Assembly (NCBI GenBank): GCA_047602305.1
Contig: JASGHO010000001.1
Coordinates: forward strand, 3,658,001 to 3,722,000
DNA length: 64,000 nt
Direction of reading: 5' to 3'
Origin: Ancrocorticia sp047602305
Lineage (GTDB): Bacteria; Actinomycetota; Actinomycetes; Actinomycetales; Actinomycetaceae
Shown here one piece after another: positions 23,541-32,670 of this stretch. Under the pieces are notes generated by a model, which was given only the letters and a program-made list of their open reading frames with translations, searched no databases and was not told where the DNA came from. The translations under genes were made by a program, and so were the position numbers. The stretch's first letter is position 1. Each line of letters begins with the position of its first letter.

Positions 23541-26312
23541 TTACGGGTTACGAGTCGGTCCGAGCTGCTTGGTCCCTGACGAAACGCCGAGGATGCTGGC
23601 GACGTTGGCGGGGATGGCCTGAGCAACCTGCGACTGGACACCAGTGGTGCGAGAAGTCAGAGTTCCATCCGTGTTGGAGATCGCGGCGCCGCCGTCGAAG
23701 ACGACAGACTGCTTCTCCTGACCACCGGCAATGAGCTCAGCATGCGTCTTGATACCGACGACGTGCTGGGGCCCAACAGCCATGCAGGCGATGTTGGAAT
23801 TGGTTGAGCTCTTGCGGAATACGTTGCCGTTGGACTGAAGGTTAAATGCCTTGTCCGTCCAGTACATCTTGTTCAGAGCGTCATCGATGAGATACGGGCA
23901 GTTGTTGGTTCCGAGGTTCACCACGTTGTTCTTGATGGAGAGGTTGCGGAGATCGGCCGGAATATCTGTGCGGCTGCCCGCTCTGTTGTCCAGGAATCCG
24001 TAGATGGGTCGACCGGCTTCACCAGTGATGGAGTTGTTCCAGATCGACGCGTTGCTTGCGCCCAGCACGTACACGCCTGCGACACCATTGCGTAGCAGGT
24101 AGTTTCCTGCAACAAGTGAGGTATCGGTGATTTCGACTTCGATACCGTACTGGCCATTGTCGTTGGCGATATTGTTGGCGGCTACAACGCCCTGGTTCCA
24201 TTCGTCGAACCAGATACCGGTGGAGTTGATGTTGCGCTCGGCAACGGTACCCGTCACGGAGACGTTCTTGGAGCGGGTGATCTTGATACCACCGGATACA
24301 GGCTTGTCATTGAATCGCTCGGAGTTGTTGCCCGTCACGAGGGAGTTGGTGATCTTCAGACCGTCAGCGCTTCCAGCACCAATTCCCAGGAGGCCGTTGT
24401 TGGTGACAGTGAGCTTGTTCCACACCTGGTTGGGATTCCAGCCGGAGAGGCCCACCATGGAGTTGTCGGTGATGACCATGTTCTCGAGCCTGATATTCGC
24501 GACTTGGGAACTGACCGCGCCCATGAGGGCGAGGTGGGCGGCGTAGCGCTTGACTCCGATGCCGCGAACCGTGGTTCCCTCGCCCTGAATGGCGAGAGCT
24601 TGCTGAAGGGTGGATGCCTCTACCTTCTTGCCGGAAGGATTGGCGCCGATGTAGAGCCAGTCGTTCTTTCCGTCCACGAAGAAGGTACCTTCACGGACTT
24701 CGCCGACGGACAGCACCTGAGTGAGCTTCTTACCGTTGATCCATACCTGCTCGGGGTAGCGGCTCGCCGGGTAGGCCGGGTTGATGAACCATTCCTCGTG
24801 CTTGCCTTTGGTGTGGGAGACGCGATTGTCGAAATCGTAGGTCCACTTGGTGCGCCAGGTCGATCCGCTCTGCGTCCATGAGGAGAGTGTTTCGGCTCCG
24901 TCGAGCCAGACTGCCTCACCCGGGTAGGGCTGGATCGTCAGCTTGCGGAAGAAGGGTACGGTGACACTCTCGTGGTAGGTTCCGCCACGAAGCACGATGG
25001 TTGTACCGGTGGGAACAGAATTGAGAGCCTTCTTGAGGCTTCCGTAGGGATTGGCCTGCGTTCCCGTGCCGGAATTGTCTCCAGCAGGACGAACGAATAC
25101 GGCACCGGATGGCACGGGATAGTTTGCCGTGCCCACGGCTACGGATCCGGCATTGGCCCGGATGGACGCTTGGAGATTGTTTGCCGGGGGAGCCGGATTG
25201 GTTGGTACTTCTGGTTCTACCGGTGTGGTGCCCGATAGGGGGCTCATCTTGAAGTTGTCGTAACCAAAGGTGATGGTCGAGCCGCTTCCGTGAACGTAGG
25301 AGCGAATTGCTGCGCCGCCGCTAGCTGTGATCCGCGATCCGCTGGAGTCGGTGGTCTTTGCCTGCCATGCGGGGGTGGTGCTTCCGACCGGCCACGCGCG
25401 GGCATTGAGTTCAACCTTCGACGTTCCGTTTGTTTCGAACTCGAAGTTGTAGTCCGTGCTGGCCTTGGGAGTGAAAGGCAACTTGATGTCTTGGACCAGG
25501 GTCGCACTGGCTGCGCCCACTCGCTCGATCTTGATGGCCGCGACTCCACCCGGGGCGAGTCGCAGGGTTGCACGGTAGAAGGATCCGTTGGAAACGCGCA
25601 GGTTCAAGCCGGTGAAGGTTCCATAACCAGAGGTCGGAACGGCAGAAACCCTGACGGTGACCTTGGCATTGATGTTCTGTCCGGCGAAACCGACGGCATT
25701 TGCAACCGCTGTATGACCGGCGGGAACTTGGATGTGACCCAATGAACCGTTGGTGGAGAAGGAGGTCTTTGACGACGATCCTTGCGATGAGTAGGTGCTT
25801 CCCCATCCCTGTGACGAGGTCCGGTTGAATGTGTCATTCCAGGTGGTCAGGGCCTGAGTGCTCGCGGAAAGCGGGGCGACACCCTGTTGCACGGCTGCCG
25901 GTTCACTTTGCAGAGCAAGATCGTCCGGAGTATCGGTGTTGTCTTCTTCTGGGACGACGACGTTGCCGTCTTCGGAGGTTTCAACCGTCTCCGGTTCGGA
26001 GGGTTCAGTTTCTTCCGCGATCGTGGGTTCAGTCTCCTCCACAACCTCGGATTCGCTGCCTTCGACGACGACGGGATCCGTTTCTTCCGCAAGCGCGGGC
26101 TCAGTGGGATCTGCTACGACTGCCGTTGCTGCAGGATCAGCGGGTTCTTCTGTGGCGACCGCAGGAACTGTGCCAGCAGCCAACGAAGCACACAGGACAA
26201 CAGCACCGAACTTCTGGGGGCTCAAGTGCCACCATTTAGGGCTTGCTTGGGAGGATGTCCGTTCGAGTCGGGGAGCTGTGGTCTGTGGCTCTATTAAATT
26301 TGAGGCGGACAA
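23541..26312 (-). CDS. Large secreted right-handed beta-helix protein
   Basis: Secreted protein of about 923 residues with a polysaccharide-lyase-like fold. The start is uncertain. The frame is open to 26426, but TTG 26312 has GGAG seven bases upstream and leads into a long signal region (hydrophobic core FGAVVLCASLAAGTVPAVA). Then come an acidic Glu/Thr-rich spacer (about 55-150), a module of about 190 residues beginning TWNDTFNRTSSQGWGS that is homologous to one in the giant protein opposite, and a parallel beta-helix (about 430-900) starting with the DUF1565-like FVRPAGDNSGTGTQANPYGS and running through repeated N-, V- and I-rich coils (LKITNSLVTGNNS, ANNIANDNGQYGIEVE). Likely cuts or binds the locus polysaccharide; no catalytic residues are assigned. 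Confidence 0.82.
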   Translation of the reverse strand: MSASNLIEPQTTAPRLERTSSQASPKWWHLSPQKFGAVVLCASLAAGTVPAVATEEPADPAATAVVADPTEPALAEETDPVVVEGSESEVVEETEPTIAEETEPSEPETVETSEDGNVVVPEEDNTDTPDDLALQSEPAAVQQGVAPLSASTQALTTWNDTFNRTSSQGWGSTYSSQGSSSKTSFSTNGSLGHIQVPAGHTAVANAVGFAGQNINAKVTVRVSAVPTSGYGTFTGLNLRVSNGSFYRATLRLAPGGVAAIKIERVGAASATLVQDIKLPFTPKASTDYNFEFETNGTSKVELNARAWPVGSTTPAWQAKTTDSSGSRITASGGAAIRSYVHGSGSTITFGYDNFKMSPLSGTTPVEPEVPTNPAPPANNLQASIRANAGSVAVGTANYPVPSGAVFVRPAGDNSGTGTQANPYGSLKKALNSVPTGTTIVLRGGTYHESVTVPFFRKLTIQPYPGEAVWLDGAETLSSWTQSGSTWRTKWTYDFDNRVSHTKGKHEEWFINPAYPASRYPEQVWINGKKLTQVLSVGEVREGTFFVDGKNDWLYIGANPSGKKVEASTLQQALAIQGEGTTVRGIGVKRYAAHLALMGAVSSQVANIRLENMVITDNSMVGLSGWNPNQVWNKLTVTNNGLLGIGAGSADGLKITNSLVTGNNSERFNDKPVSGGIKITRSKNVSVTGTVAERNINSTGIWFDEWNQGVVAANNIANDNGQYGIEVEITDTSLVAGNYLLRNGVAGVYVLGASNASIWNNSITGEAGRPIYGFLDNRAGSRTDIPADLRNLSIKNNVVNLGTNNCPYLIDDALNKMYWTDKAFNLQSNGNVFRKSSTNSNIACMAVGPQHVVGIKTHAELIAGGQEKQSVVFDGGAAISNTDGTLTSRTTGVQSQVAQAIPANVASILGVSSGTKQLGPTRNP

Positions 26313-26598
26313 TGAGTGGCTCCATATCTGTATTTTTGGTACGCGGGGCCGTCGCGTAGCCTTTCGGCCGCTGCCAATCATGCCCGAGTTGGATTCAGCT
26401 ATCCAAGGACTTGCGGGCCAAGTCACAGTCGTGAATACAACATTTTGTTATAAAAAGATCACAATATATGACCAACGTCATGTGTGAACAAGTAGATAGT
26501 TGGAGTTCACATAGGGTGTGAAGCAACCGGTTGCGATGTGGTTGACATCTCTACATTTCCGCCAGATTGTAGCGATTTAAGCTGATATTCTAGCTCGG

Positions 26599-26690
26599 TC
26601 CATTTGGGGGACTGTTGGTGCGACAAGCAATCGACAGTGCTATACATTTAGATATGACAATTATGGTACAAAGATGAACAATGTGGGGAT
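26599..26690 (+). promoter_or_regulatory. Motifs related to the 24-bp array, upstream of the acyltransferase
   Basis: CCATTTGGGGGA at 26600 resembles array unit 2. TACATTTAGATATGACAA at 26643 matches TACTTTTGGATAGTGACAA of unit 3 with one gap, and TACAAAGATGAACAATG begins exactly 24 bp later at 26667. The 385-bp divergent gap 26313-26697 shows nothing else. Confidence 0.4.
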
Positions 26691-26697
26691 GCGATAG

Positions 26698-27738
26698 ATG
26701 ATCACACGCAAAATCTGGATTGATGCCGCTAAAGGGCTCTGTATGATCCTTGTGGTCTTGCGCCACTCAACATTGTGGATTGAGGATCAGTTCAACGAGG
26801 GGCCAGCTACCTTTTGGTGGCAGGTGTCTGAGTTCTTGAGCCCGATCCGCATGCCACTCTTCTTCTTGATCTCCGGTTACCTTGTGGCCAACGCCCTCCG
26901 GCGCCCGCTATCACAATCGAGAGCGCGCACGTACGGAATGATGTACATCTACATGTTCTGGACTGCGCTCTTCCTCCTGAGGCTTTGGATCCCGTCTCCT
27001 GGAGGTGGGGAGCACCCTTCGTGGGGCAACTTCTTCTTGGCAGTGATTCTTCCTACGTCCTTCTGGTATCTCTGGGCCTTGGCCTTCTACTTCCTTCTGT
27101 GCTGGGGATTCCAGCGCGTCTTGGGTAAGTCGGCGGTCTGGTTGGCGATCCCGCTGTTCGCGTTGGCATTCTTCACTCCATCTTTGAACGATTTCTTCGT
27201 TCCGCTGATCCCGCAGCCGTTGGATGCGCTGAAGGTCGGATCGATTACTCAGAACTTCATTTGGTACTTTGCGGGAGCGTTTGGGCGTCCTGTTTTTGAT
27301 CGGATGATGGAATCAACATCGGCGCTCAAGGCTTCGGGATGGGGGCTTTTCTATGTCGCAGCCTACGCAGGTGCGGCATCTTTCGAACTCCAAGGGGTTC
27401 TGCATCCCCTTCTCTCCCTGATCGCGATTGTCGCGATCGCCTATTTGATTCCTCTGATTCCTTTGAATGGGCCGATCTCGAAGCTCTGTTCATGGATCGG
27501 TAGGCAGACTCTTCCCGTGTACATCTTCCATATCTTTGGGATCTCCGCTATCAGCTTGATCGTCAAGGCCGTTGGGTTGGATTCGCTCATCATTAACCAT
27601 ATGGGCATCGCCTCCTCCGTGATTCCCCCGCTACTCACGGTCCTTCTGGTCTCGATCTCGATGCTCATGGGAACCATCATCTTGGGTTCTCGTGCACGAT
27701 TCCTCTTCAATCCGGCTTGGCTGAAGGCACGGCAGTAA
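26698..27738 (+). CDS. Membrane acyltransferase, acyltransferase-3 family
   Basis: Integral membrane protein of 346 residues with about ten helices, predicted to O-acylate (usually O-acetylate) an extracellular glycan. The family start is clear: RKIWIDAAKGLCMILVVLRH (the conserved D and R/H of the active region), followed by SEFLSPIRMPLFFLISGYLVA and, near the end, GRQTLPVYIFHIF. It lacks the C-terminal SGNH domain seen in the OatA-like protein at 42340. Single-gene unit closed by a strong terminator. Substrate presumably the locus polysaccharide. Confidence 0.9.
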   Translation: MITRKIWIDAAKGLCMILVVLRHSTLWIEDQFNEGPATFWWQVSEFLSPIRMPLFFLISGYLVANALRRPLSQSRARTYGMMYIYMFWTALFLLRLWIPSPGGGEHPSWGNFFLAVILPTSFWYLWALAFYFLLCWGFQRVLGKSAVWLAIPLFALAFFTPSLNDFFVPLIPQPLDALKVGSITQNFIWYFAGAFGRPVFDRMMESTSALKASGWGLFYVAAYAGAASFELQGVLHPLLSLIAIVAIAYLIPLIPLNGPISKLCSWIGRQTLPVYIFHIFGISAISLIVKAVGLDSLIINHMGIASSVIPPLLTVLLVSISMLMGTIILGSRARFLFNPAWLKARQ

Positions 27739-27758
27739 CAAGCTTCTGGAGATAAGAC

Positions 27759-27800
27759 AAAACGACGCCGCACTGGGATTTGCCAGTGCGGCGTCGTTTT
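27759..27800. terminator. Intrinsic terminator between convergent genes
   Basis: Perfect 18-bp stem AAAACGACGCCGCACTGG with loop GATTTG and a right arm ending in TTTT. The A-run before the stem makes it usable from the minus strand too. Confidence 0.9.
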
Positions 27801-27891
27801 GTTGGATCGCCCGGCTTCTCATGGATTCCGGCTCCTCGATCTCTAGTGGCGCCAGCGCTACCACATCATCCAAAGTCTTGGAGCTGTAAAG

Positions 27892-29217
27892 CTACCTTGT
27901 GGATGTGGATGTGGATGTGGATGTCTTGTCACGAATAATGCGCTTTGTGATGATGGCGCGTGCCGAGGTGGTGATGTCGCGACGCAGAAGTATGAGCCCC
28001 AGGATCACGGCCAACATACGCGAGGTTTCCCATAGCGGACCGAAGAGTAGGTTCCACAGTGTGGTGCACGAAAGGAAAATGATGAGACCGGAAGCGGTGC
28101 CGGTGGCTAGCCGGACAAACAGGGCGTGCGCGATGAGGATGACGATGAGTATGCCGCATGCCAAGCCCACGAGGCCGTAGTAGGCCCACATGTCCCCGAT
28201 GGCCGAGTGAAGTTCAATGCCCCGGCCAAACATGTACCTCTCAACATAGCCGTTGTCCGGCTGGTAGTTGATTTTCCACATTCCGGCCTTGGCGACCATG
28301 ACATCAAGCGTTGAGGCATTGGCACCCGAACCAAATCCTGCTGGGCGATGCTGCATCAATGCCCATGTGGCTGCCATTTCAGGGCGTCCGCCAACAATCA
28401 TCGAGCCAGCGAGCTCTTGCTGTGCAATACTGCGCTGCTGGGCTTCCTCTCCCAGGAATCCGGACATCAGGAGATGGGATGTTACTTGATACAGTACGGC
28501 TGCGCTTGTGACAGCCACAAGGAAGAGTGATATGGCACGAGAACGCACCGTGCTGGCATCTGCCCGCCCCCACCATCGTTGGGCGAGCATAAGCAGGGCG
28601 GCGAGCACACAGGTGGCAAAGGCTGAACGAGAATCGAACAATACGTTGACGGCGCCCAGCGCAAGCAACGCAATGACAGTTGTTTGCCAGCGCCGCGAAC
28701 CCGCCACGTATGCCAGGATGATCACGCTCAGAGGCAGTGAGATGCCAAATTTCCACGGGTTGACTGAGGAGATGGCGGATTTATTGAGGATATTGGTGGC
28801 AAGCATGCCCAGGCCTACCGCGATGCCAATAGCGCGCTCACTCAGGTGCTCACGTGCCCAGAGGATTGTTCCGAACCCAACCAACGTGAAGATGATGAGC
28901 AGAGAGAACGTCATCATGACGCGGGAGTCCGTACCTCCGTTGAATGGCGCCTGTTGGTAGGTGAGAATGACTCCCCAGATGACAGAGGAGACGATCATGA
29001 CCGCGAGAAGAACAGCTCCCCGATACCTGCGCAGGGAGGCGAGCCACATCGGAGCACATGCGACACCAACAAGGACCCCGAAGGGTATCGGCACCGCGAC
29101 GGTGTAGCGCAATGCTGTGAGAAATACAGAGGCTTGCGCGACCCTTTGGGTTACGACGTCGCTTGGCGGTGCCTCCTCAGAAACTTCGGCAAGCGAGTGG
29201 CTACTCTTGGTGACCAT
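27892..29217 (-). CDS. O-antigen ligase/polymerase-like membrane protein
   Basis: Integral membrane protein of 441 residues, predicted Wzy polymerase or ligase for the surface polysaccharide. I choose ATG 29217, seven bases after the stop of the kinase gene and with GGAG ten bases upstream. ATG 29250 would overlap the kinase. About ten to twelve helices, a large loop in the C-terminal half, and the O-antigen-ligase-like stretch NVLFDSRSAFATCVLAALLML. The far C-terminus is a (Ser-Thr)4 tail encoded by four GTGGAT units. Same operon as the upstream tyrosine kinase. Confidence 0.8.
   Translation of the reverse strand: MVTKSSHSLAEVSEEAPPSDVVTQRVAQASVFLTALRYTVAVPIPFGVLVGVACAPMWLASLRRYRGAVLLAVMIVSSVIWGVILTYQQAPFNGGTDSRVMMTFSLLIIFTLVGFGTILWAREHLSERAIGIAVGLGMLATNILNKSAISSVNPWKFGISLPLSVIILAYVAGSRRWQTTVIALLALGAVNVLFDSRSAFATCVLAALLMLAQRWWGRADASTVRSRAISLFLVAVTSAAVLYQVTSHLLMSGFLGEEAQQRSIAQQELAGSMIVGGRPEMAATWALMQHRPAGFGSGANASTLDVMVAKAGMWKINYQPDNGYVERYMFGRGIELHSAIGDMWAYYGLVGLACGILIVILIAHALFVRLATGTASGLIIFLSCTTLWNLLFGPLWETSRMLAVILGLILLRRDITTSARAIITKRIIRDKTSTSTSTSTR
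27899..27922. repeat. Four tandem GTGGAT hexamers at the end of the ligase gene
   Basis: Perfect 4 x 6-bp array. On the minus strand it encodes the Thr-Ser repeat just before the stop codon (27892-27894). A change in copy number would lengthen or shorten the tail without a frameshift. Confidence 0.8.
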
Positions 29218-29224
29218 GGTGGGG

Positions 29225-30547
29225 TCACTCCGACGCCTTGGCGGATCCATAATAGGATTCGCTTTGCTCTGTTCCCACGAGGATTCCGCCGAGTGTCTCT
29301 GCATCCAGATTGCGTAGGCTGGTGGCTGCCTGAGAGAGCTGCTGGCGTGTGGTTCGCCCGACTCGGGCGACGATGACTGCTCCACCAACTCGCTGCGCCA
29401 GCATGGCCGCATCAATAACCGGGAGCAACGGGGGACTGTCGATCACAACGTAGTCGTAGGACTTCCTGGCTTCTTCGATCAGTTCCGTCATAGCTTCGCT
29501 CTCGACGAGCTGAGCGGGATTTGGGGGAACCGGGCCGGACGTCAGGACGTCAACGTTTCCCCAGGACTGCACGACGTCGTCAAGGCCGACCTGACCGATC
29601 AGCACATTGGTGAGGCCGGCATCGGCGAGCAGGCCCGTCTTATCTGCCACTGTTGGTTTGCGCAGGTCACAGTCAATAAGGAGTACGCGGGGGTGAATCT
29701 CAGCGAGAGCAGCTGCAAGATTACACGAGGTGGTTGTCTTTCCTTCTCCTGCCGATGGAGAAGTAATGACGATGGCGTTGGCGTGACGGCTGGCGTCCAC
29801 GAACGCAAGGTTCGCCCTGAAACGGCGGAATGCTTCGCTCACCTGTGGCTCCGAGCTGCCTCCGCGCAGCGGCTTCTTTTCGCGGGGAATAGCACCGAGG
29901 AGGGGCATCTTCGCTGCCGCTTCGACGTCGGCTTCGCGACGAACACGGGTGTCCGTCAAGGCCCATACCAAGGCTCCAAGAACGCCGAGCACTCCACCGC
30001 CGGCACCCCAGATCATGACCTGCATCCGTGTGTTTGGCGAGAACGGGTAGATGGGAACCGTTGCCGGAGCAACCTTCTCAAGACGAACAGTGGCGGCGCC
30101 GCCGGTAGTGCTGGGTGCCAGCTGCTGCGCGGTGACGGCCAATTCTGTGGCTACCGCGTCAGCGATCTCGGCAGCTTGCGTGGGATCAACACTGACCGCC
30201 TGAATCTCGATAATGAACGAATTGAGCGGAACCGTCGCGGTGATGGACTTCGCTAGTGTAGCTGCCGTCATGTCGAGATCAAGATCCCAGATCACAGGGT
30301 CCAACACACGTGGAGTCGTAGAAAGCAACGCAAAGGACTGCATGAGATTCTGCGTATATGTGGAGCCCTGGACTAGTTCAGAGACATTGCCCGCCTGTGA
30401 AAGGGTCGCATAGCTTGCTGCGGTAGCCCGATACATGGGGGTAGTCATTTTAGCTTGTGCGAAGCCGGCACTGGCGAGTACAAATGCGAGGCCGATGATC
30501 AGCCACCACCGCTTCCGTAGCGCGAGCAAGTAGAGCTGAGGTGTCAT
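29225..30547 (-). CDS. Polysaccharide biosynthesis tyrosine autokinase (Wzz-BY-kinase fusion)
   Basis: Chain-length regulator fused to a bacterial tyrosine kinase, 440 residues, inner membrane. N-terminal Wzz domain with a first helix at about 14-30 and a second near 175-200. The cytoplasmic kinase has Walker A SPSAGEGKTTTS, Walker A' VLLIDCDLRKP and Walker B DYVVIDSPPLLP. The C-terminal tyrosine tail is short (ESYYGSAKASE, two tyrosines), unlike the clusters in E. coli Wzc. GAAGGAAGG lies before the ATG. It precedes the O-antigen-ligase-like gene. The matching phosphatase is divergent at 30929. Confidence 0.92.
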   Translation of the reverse strand: MTPQLYLLALRKRWWLIIGLAFVLASAGFAQAKMTTPMYRATAASYATLSQAGNVSELVQGSTYTQNLMQSFALLSTTPRVLDPVIWDLDLDMTAATLAKSITATVPLNSFIIEIQAVSVDPTQAAEIADAVATELAVTAQQLAPSTTGGAATVRLEKVAPATVPIYPFSPNTRMQVMIWGAGGGVLGVLGALVWALTDTRVRREADVEAAAKMPLLGAIPREKKPLRGGSSEPQVSEAFRRFRANLAFVDASRHANAIVITSPSAGEGKTTTSCNLAAALAEIHPRVLLIDCDLRKPTVADKTGLLADAGLTNVLIGQVGLDDVVQSWGNVDVLTSGPVPPNPAQLVESEAMTELIEEARKSYDYVVIDSPPLLPVIDAAMLAQRVGGAVIVARVGRTTRQQLSQAATSLRNLDAETLGGILVGTEQSESYYGSAKASE

Positions 30548-30928
30548 TGATCTTGACCTTCCTTCGACGATTTAAGGGTATTGCCATCAGCGGGTTCATC
30601 CCCGTAACTACTGAGGCCAAGGCACCCACTTGCTTGAGATAGTTGTGGAGCGACATCCAGCGATCGCCCCGCGGGTCGTGGCTTACTACGGCCGAACCTA
30701 TCGGAGCAATCCCTTTGTTGTTCGCGTGGCCTTATGGACCATTCCGCCATTTTAGCCGTGAATGACGCTGTTCTCACGAGATGTCCACACAAAGTACGGG
30801 GTTGAGTGTGCCACACCTCCGCCTGGAGGGTTGCTCTCCTGAAGAGATGCTGCACGATGGGCATAGTTCCTGCCGTTGTGGGGAGTCCTTGACATTCGCA
30901 ACTGCTAGCGCGTGTTTGAGCGCTCATA
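30548..30928. promoter_or_regulatory. Divergent kinase/phosphatase control region
   Basis: A 381-bp gap between the kinase (-) and phosphatase (+) genes, with no credible ORF. TACTTTGTGTGG on the minus strand (30785-30796) resembles the TACTTTG motif before other glycan genes. The rest shows no clear structure. Confidence 0.3.
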
Positions 30929-31570
30929 ATGGAGAGCCCCGCCGCGAACTCGTACACTGAGGAGGTGATGTACAGCGACAACCCAGACGTGAACAATGCA
31001 AACACCGCCGCCTCTCCCGCTGAAACGAATGTTTTGTTCGTTTGCACCGGCAACATTTGCCGCTCACCGGTTGGCGAGTTGGTTCTCAATAGCTTGGCAT
31101 TACCGGGTGTGCATGCGCGTAGCGCTGGCACCTCGGCCCTGGTTGGGGAAGAGATTGATCCATCTATGCGCCAGATGCTTGAGCAGGACGGCATACCCGC
31201 ACAGCATTTTCGGGCGCGGCAACTAAGTGCGGCGATTATTCAGCACAGCGACATCATCGTGACCGCCGCTGGCGAACATCGCGGCGTTGTATTGCGGGAG
31301 GCTCCTGGGGCTCTTCGCCGCACGTTCACTCTCAGGGAGCTGGCTGACTTGACCGAGTTGGCGGAGCAAAATGGCCCCATTGAACCTCTGGAGAGGAAGG
31401 CCCGGCTCGCCCAACTAGTGCGGCTGAGAAGCCTTCGGAGCCCGGATGCTCTCAACGATATCGAGGATCCCTATCGTCTCTCGGATGTTCACTATCGAGA
31501 GGCCTATCAGACGATCTCCGAATCGGTCCGGGGTCCGCTTGCTCGCCTCCTGACATCCTTCTTGAATTAG
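30929..31570 (+). CDS. Low-molecular-weight protein-tyrosine phosphatase
   Basis: Cytoplasmic phosphatase of up to 213 residues, the expected counterpart that dephosphorylates the tyrosine kinase and keeps polysaccharide export cycling. Active-site P-loop VCTGNICRSPVGE (C-x5-R-S) near residue 40 and the general-acid region EDPYRLSD near 180. Start is ambiguous: ATG 30929 has no clear ribosome site, while ATG 30968 lies only two bases after a strong GGAGG. Both leave the whole domain. The C-terminal half is longer than in classical enzymes (about 150 residues). Confidence 0.88.
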   Translation: MESPAANSYTEEVMYSDNPDVNNANTAASPAETNVLFVCTGNICRSPVGELVLNSLALPGVHARSAGTSALVGEEIDPSMRQMLEQDGIPAQHFRARQLSAAIIQHSDIIVTAAGEHRGVVLREAPGALRRTFTLRELADLTELAEQNGPIEPLERKARLAQLVRLRSLRSPDALNDIEDPYRLSDVHYREAYQTISESVRGPLARLLTSFLN

Positions 31571-31655
31571 AGATCCCGCGGATAGGTCTTGGCCTACTGC
31601 GGATGCCACGGAGGTTGCCGAACCACTGGCGCAACCTATAAGAGCTATCGTTCCC

Positions 31656-31698
31656 AGTAATGCGGGGCGGGGCTGGCAGATGCCAGCCCCGCATTACT
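31656..31698. terminator. Terminator between phosphatase and convergent glycosyltransferase
   Basis: Stem AGTAATGCGGGGC..GGCTGGCA / TGCCAGCCCCGCATTACT, interrupted by two bases, with a two-base loop. It reaches the stop codon of the minus-strand gene. Confidence 0.8.
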
Positions 31699-32645
31699 CA
31701 GTTACGAGAATAGTCCTCGACCTGTCGCGCCCCCACAAGAGCCGACAGCGCGCCAGCGAGTGAGTAGATTGTGCGGGCCTGGCGGGCCACTCGGCGTTCA
31801 TCGCGGCGCAGCAGACCGTAGCCGAGCTGCACACCGCTGAGGATGATGCGGATAACAGAGCGGACGGCGATCTTGGCGCGGGCAATGAATCGCTTCTTGC
31901 CAGCGGGGGTGGTGACGATGACGGCGCGCGCCCAGGAGGCACCCGAACGGTAGACGCGCTGACGCATCCACTGCCGCGTGATCCTCTCCAGCGGAACGGG
32001 CTCGCTCACAATGGCTTCGTTGCACCACTCGATGCGACCACCGGCGGCCAGGATCTGGTGGGCGAGCAGCGTATCCTCGCCACCGGCGAGTCCCAGCCGG
32101 GCATCGAAGCTGAGATTGTGTGCGCGCAGGAAGTCCAGGTCGAGCAGGAGGTTCGCGGAGCTGGCGCCCTGACGGCGACTGCCGGTGGGATGGCGCGAGT
32201 TGTCAAAGAGGCCAGAGGCAATCACCCAGGTGTCCGGCACCGGATCGGGAAGAACGAAGTCCTGGGGGCCCACCACCACTTCGCAGCGCGCCTTCTCCCA
32301 ATGAGTCAGCAGGTGACGCAGCCAACCAGGTTCGGGCAGTTCGTCGTCGTCGATAAAAACGAGAAGTCGGGAATCGCCCGCCGAACGCAACGCGGCGTTA
32401 CGTGCCACGGCGATGCCGGGGGTGGGCTCGTTGACGTAGCGGAGGCGATAGCGTTGCGTCAGCGGCGCGATGATCGGTTCGGCGCTGCGAGCCGGGTCAT
32501 TGTCGACGACGACGATGCTGATATCCGCGTCCAACTCCACACACTGGTGCGCCACCGCTTCGACCATGGGCTGGAGCAAATGCTCGCGCTTGAACGTGAG
32601 AATGGCGACCGTGACGGGTACCTGGGGAAGCGAGGGTGCGCTCAT
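31698..32645 (-). CDS. Family 2 glycosyltransferase, paralogue of the 11571 gene
   Basis: GT-A glycosyltransferase of 315 residues. ATG 32645 is preceded by AGGAG six bases away. Shares a whole-length pattern with the gene at 11571: VTVAILTFKRE, VVVDNDPARSAEP, YVNEPTPGIAVARN, FIDDDELPEPGW (metal site), HPTGSRRQGASSANLLLDL and GLAGGEDTLLAHQ. The basic, hydrophobic C-terminus is also shared. It follows the flippase gene in the same direction, 25 bases apart. Likely a second transferase acting on the same or a related acceptor. Confidence 0.9.
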   Translation of the reverse strand: MSAPSLPQVPVTVAILTFKREHLLQPMVEAVAHQCVELDADISIVVVDNDPARSAEPIIAPLTQRYRLRYVNEPTPGIAVARNAALRSAGDSRLLVFIDDDELPEPGWLRHLLTHWEKARCEVVVGPQDFVLPDPVPDTWVIASGLFDNSRHPTGSRRQGASSANLLLDLDFLRAHNLSFDARLGLAGGEDTLLAHQILAAGGRIEWCNEAIVSEPVPLERITRQWMRQRVYRSGASWARAVIVTTPAGKKRFIARAKIAVRSVIRIILSGVQLGYGLLRRDERRVARQARTIYSLAGALSALVGARQVEDYSRN

Positions 32646-32670
32646 GTTGGGCTCCTAGAGGGTTGGGAGG

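Noticed and set aside
26313..26426. Longest N-terminus for the beta-helix protein (to 26426)
   Set aside because: Gives an implausible N-terminus before the signal segment and has no ribosome site. TTG 26312 with GGAG is better, though still uncertain.
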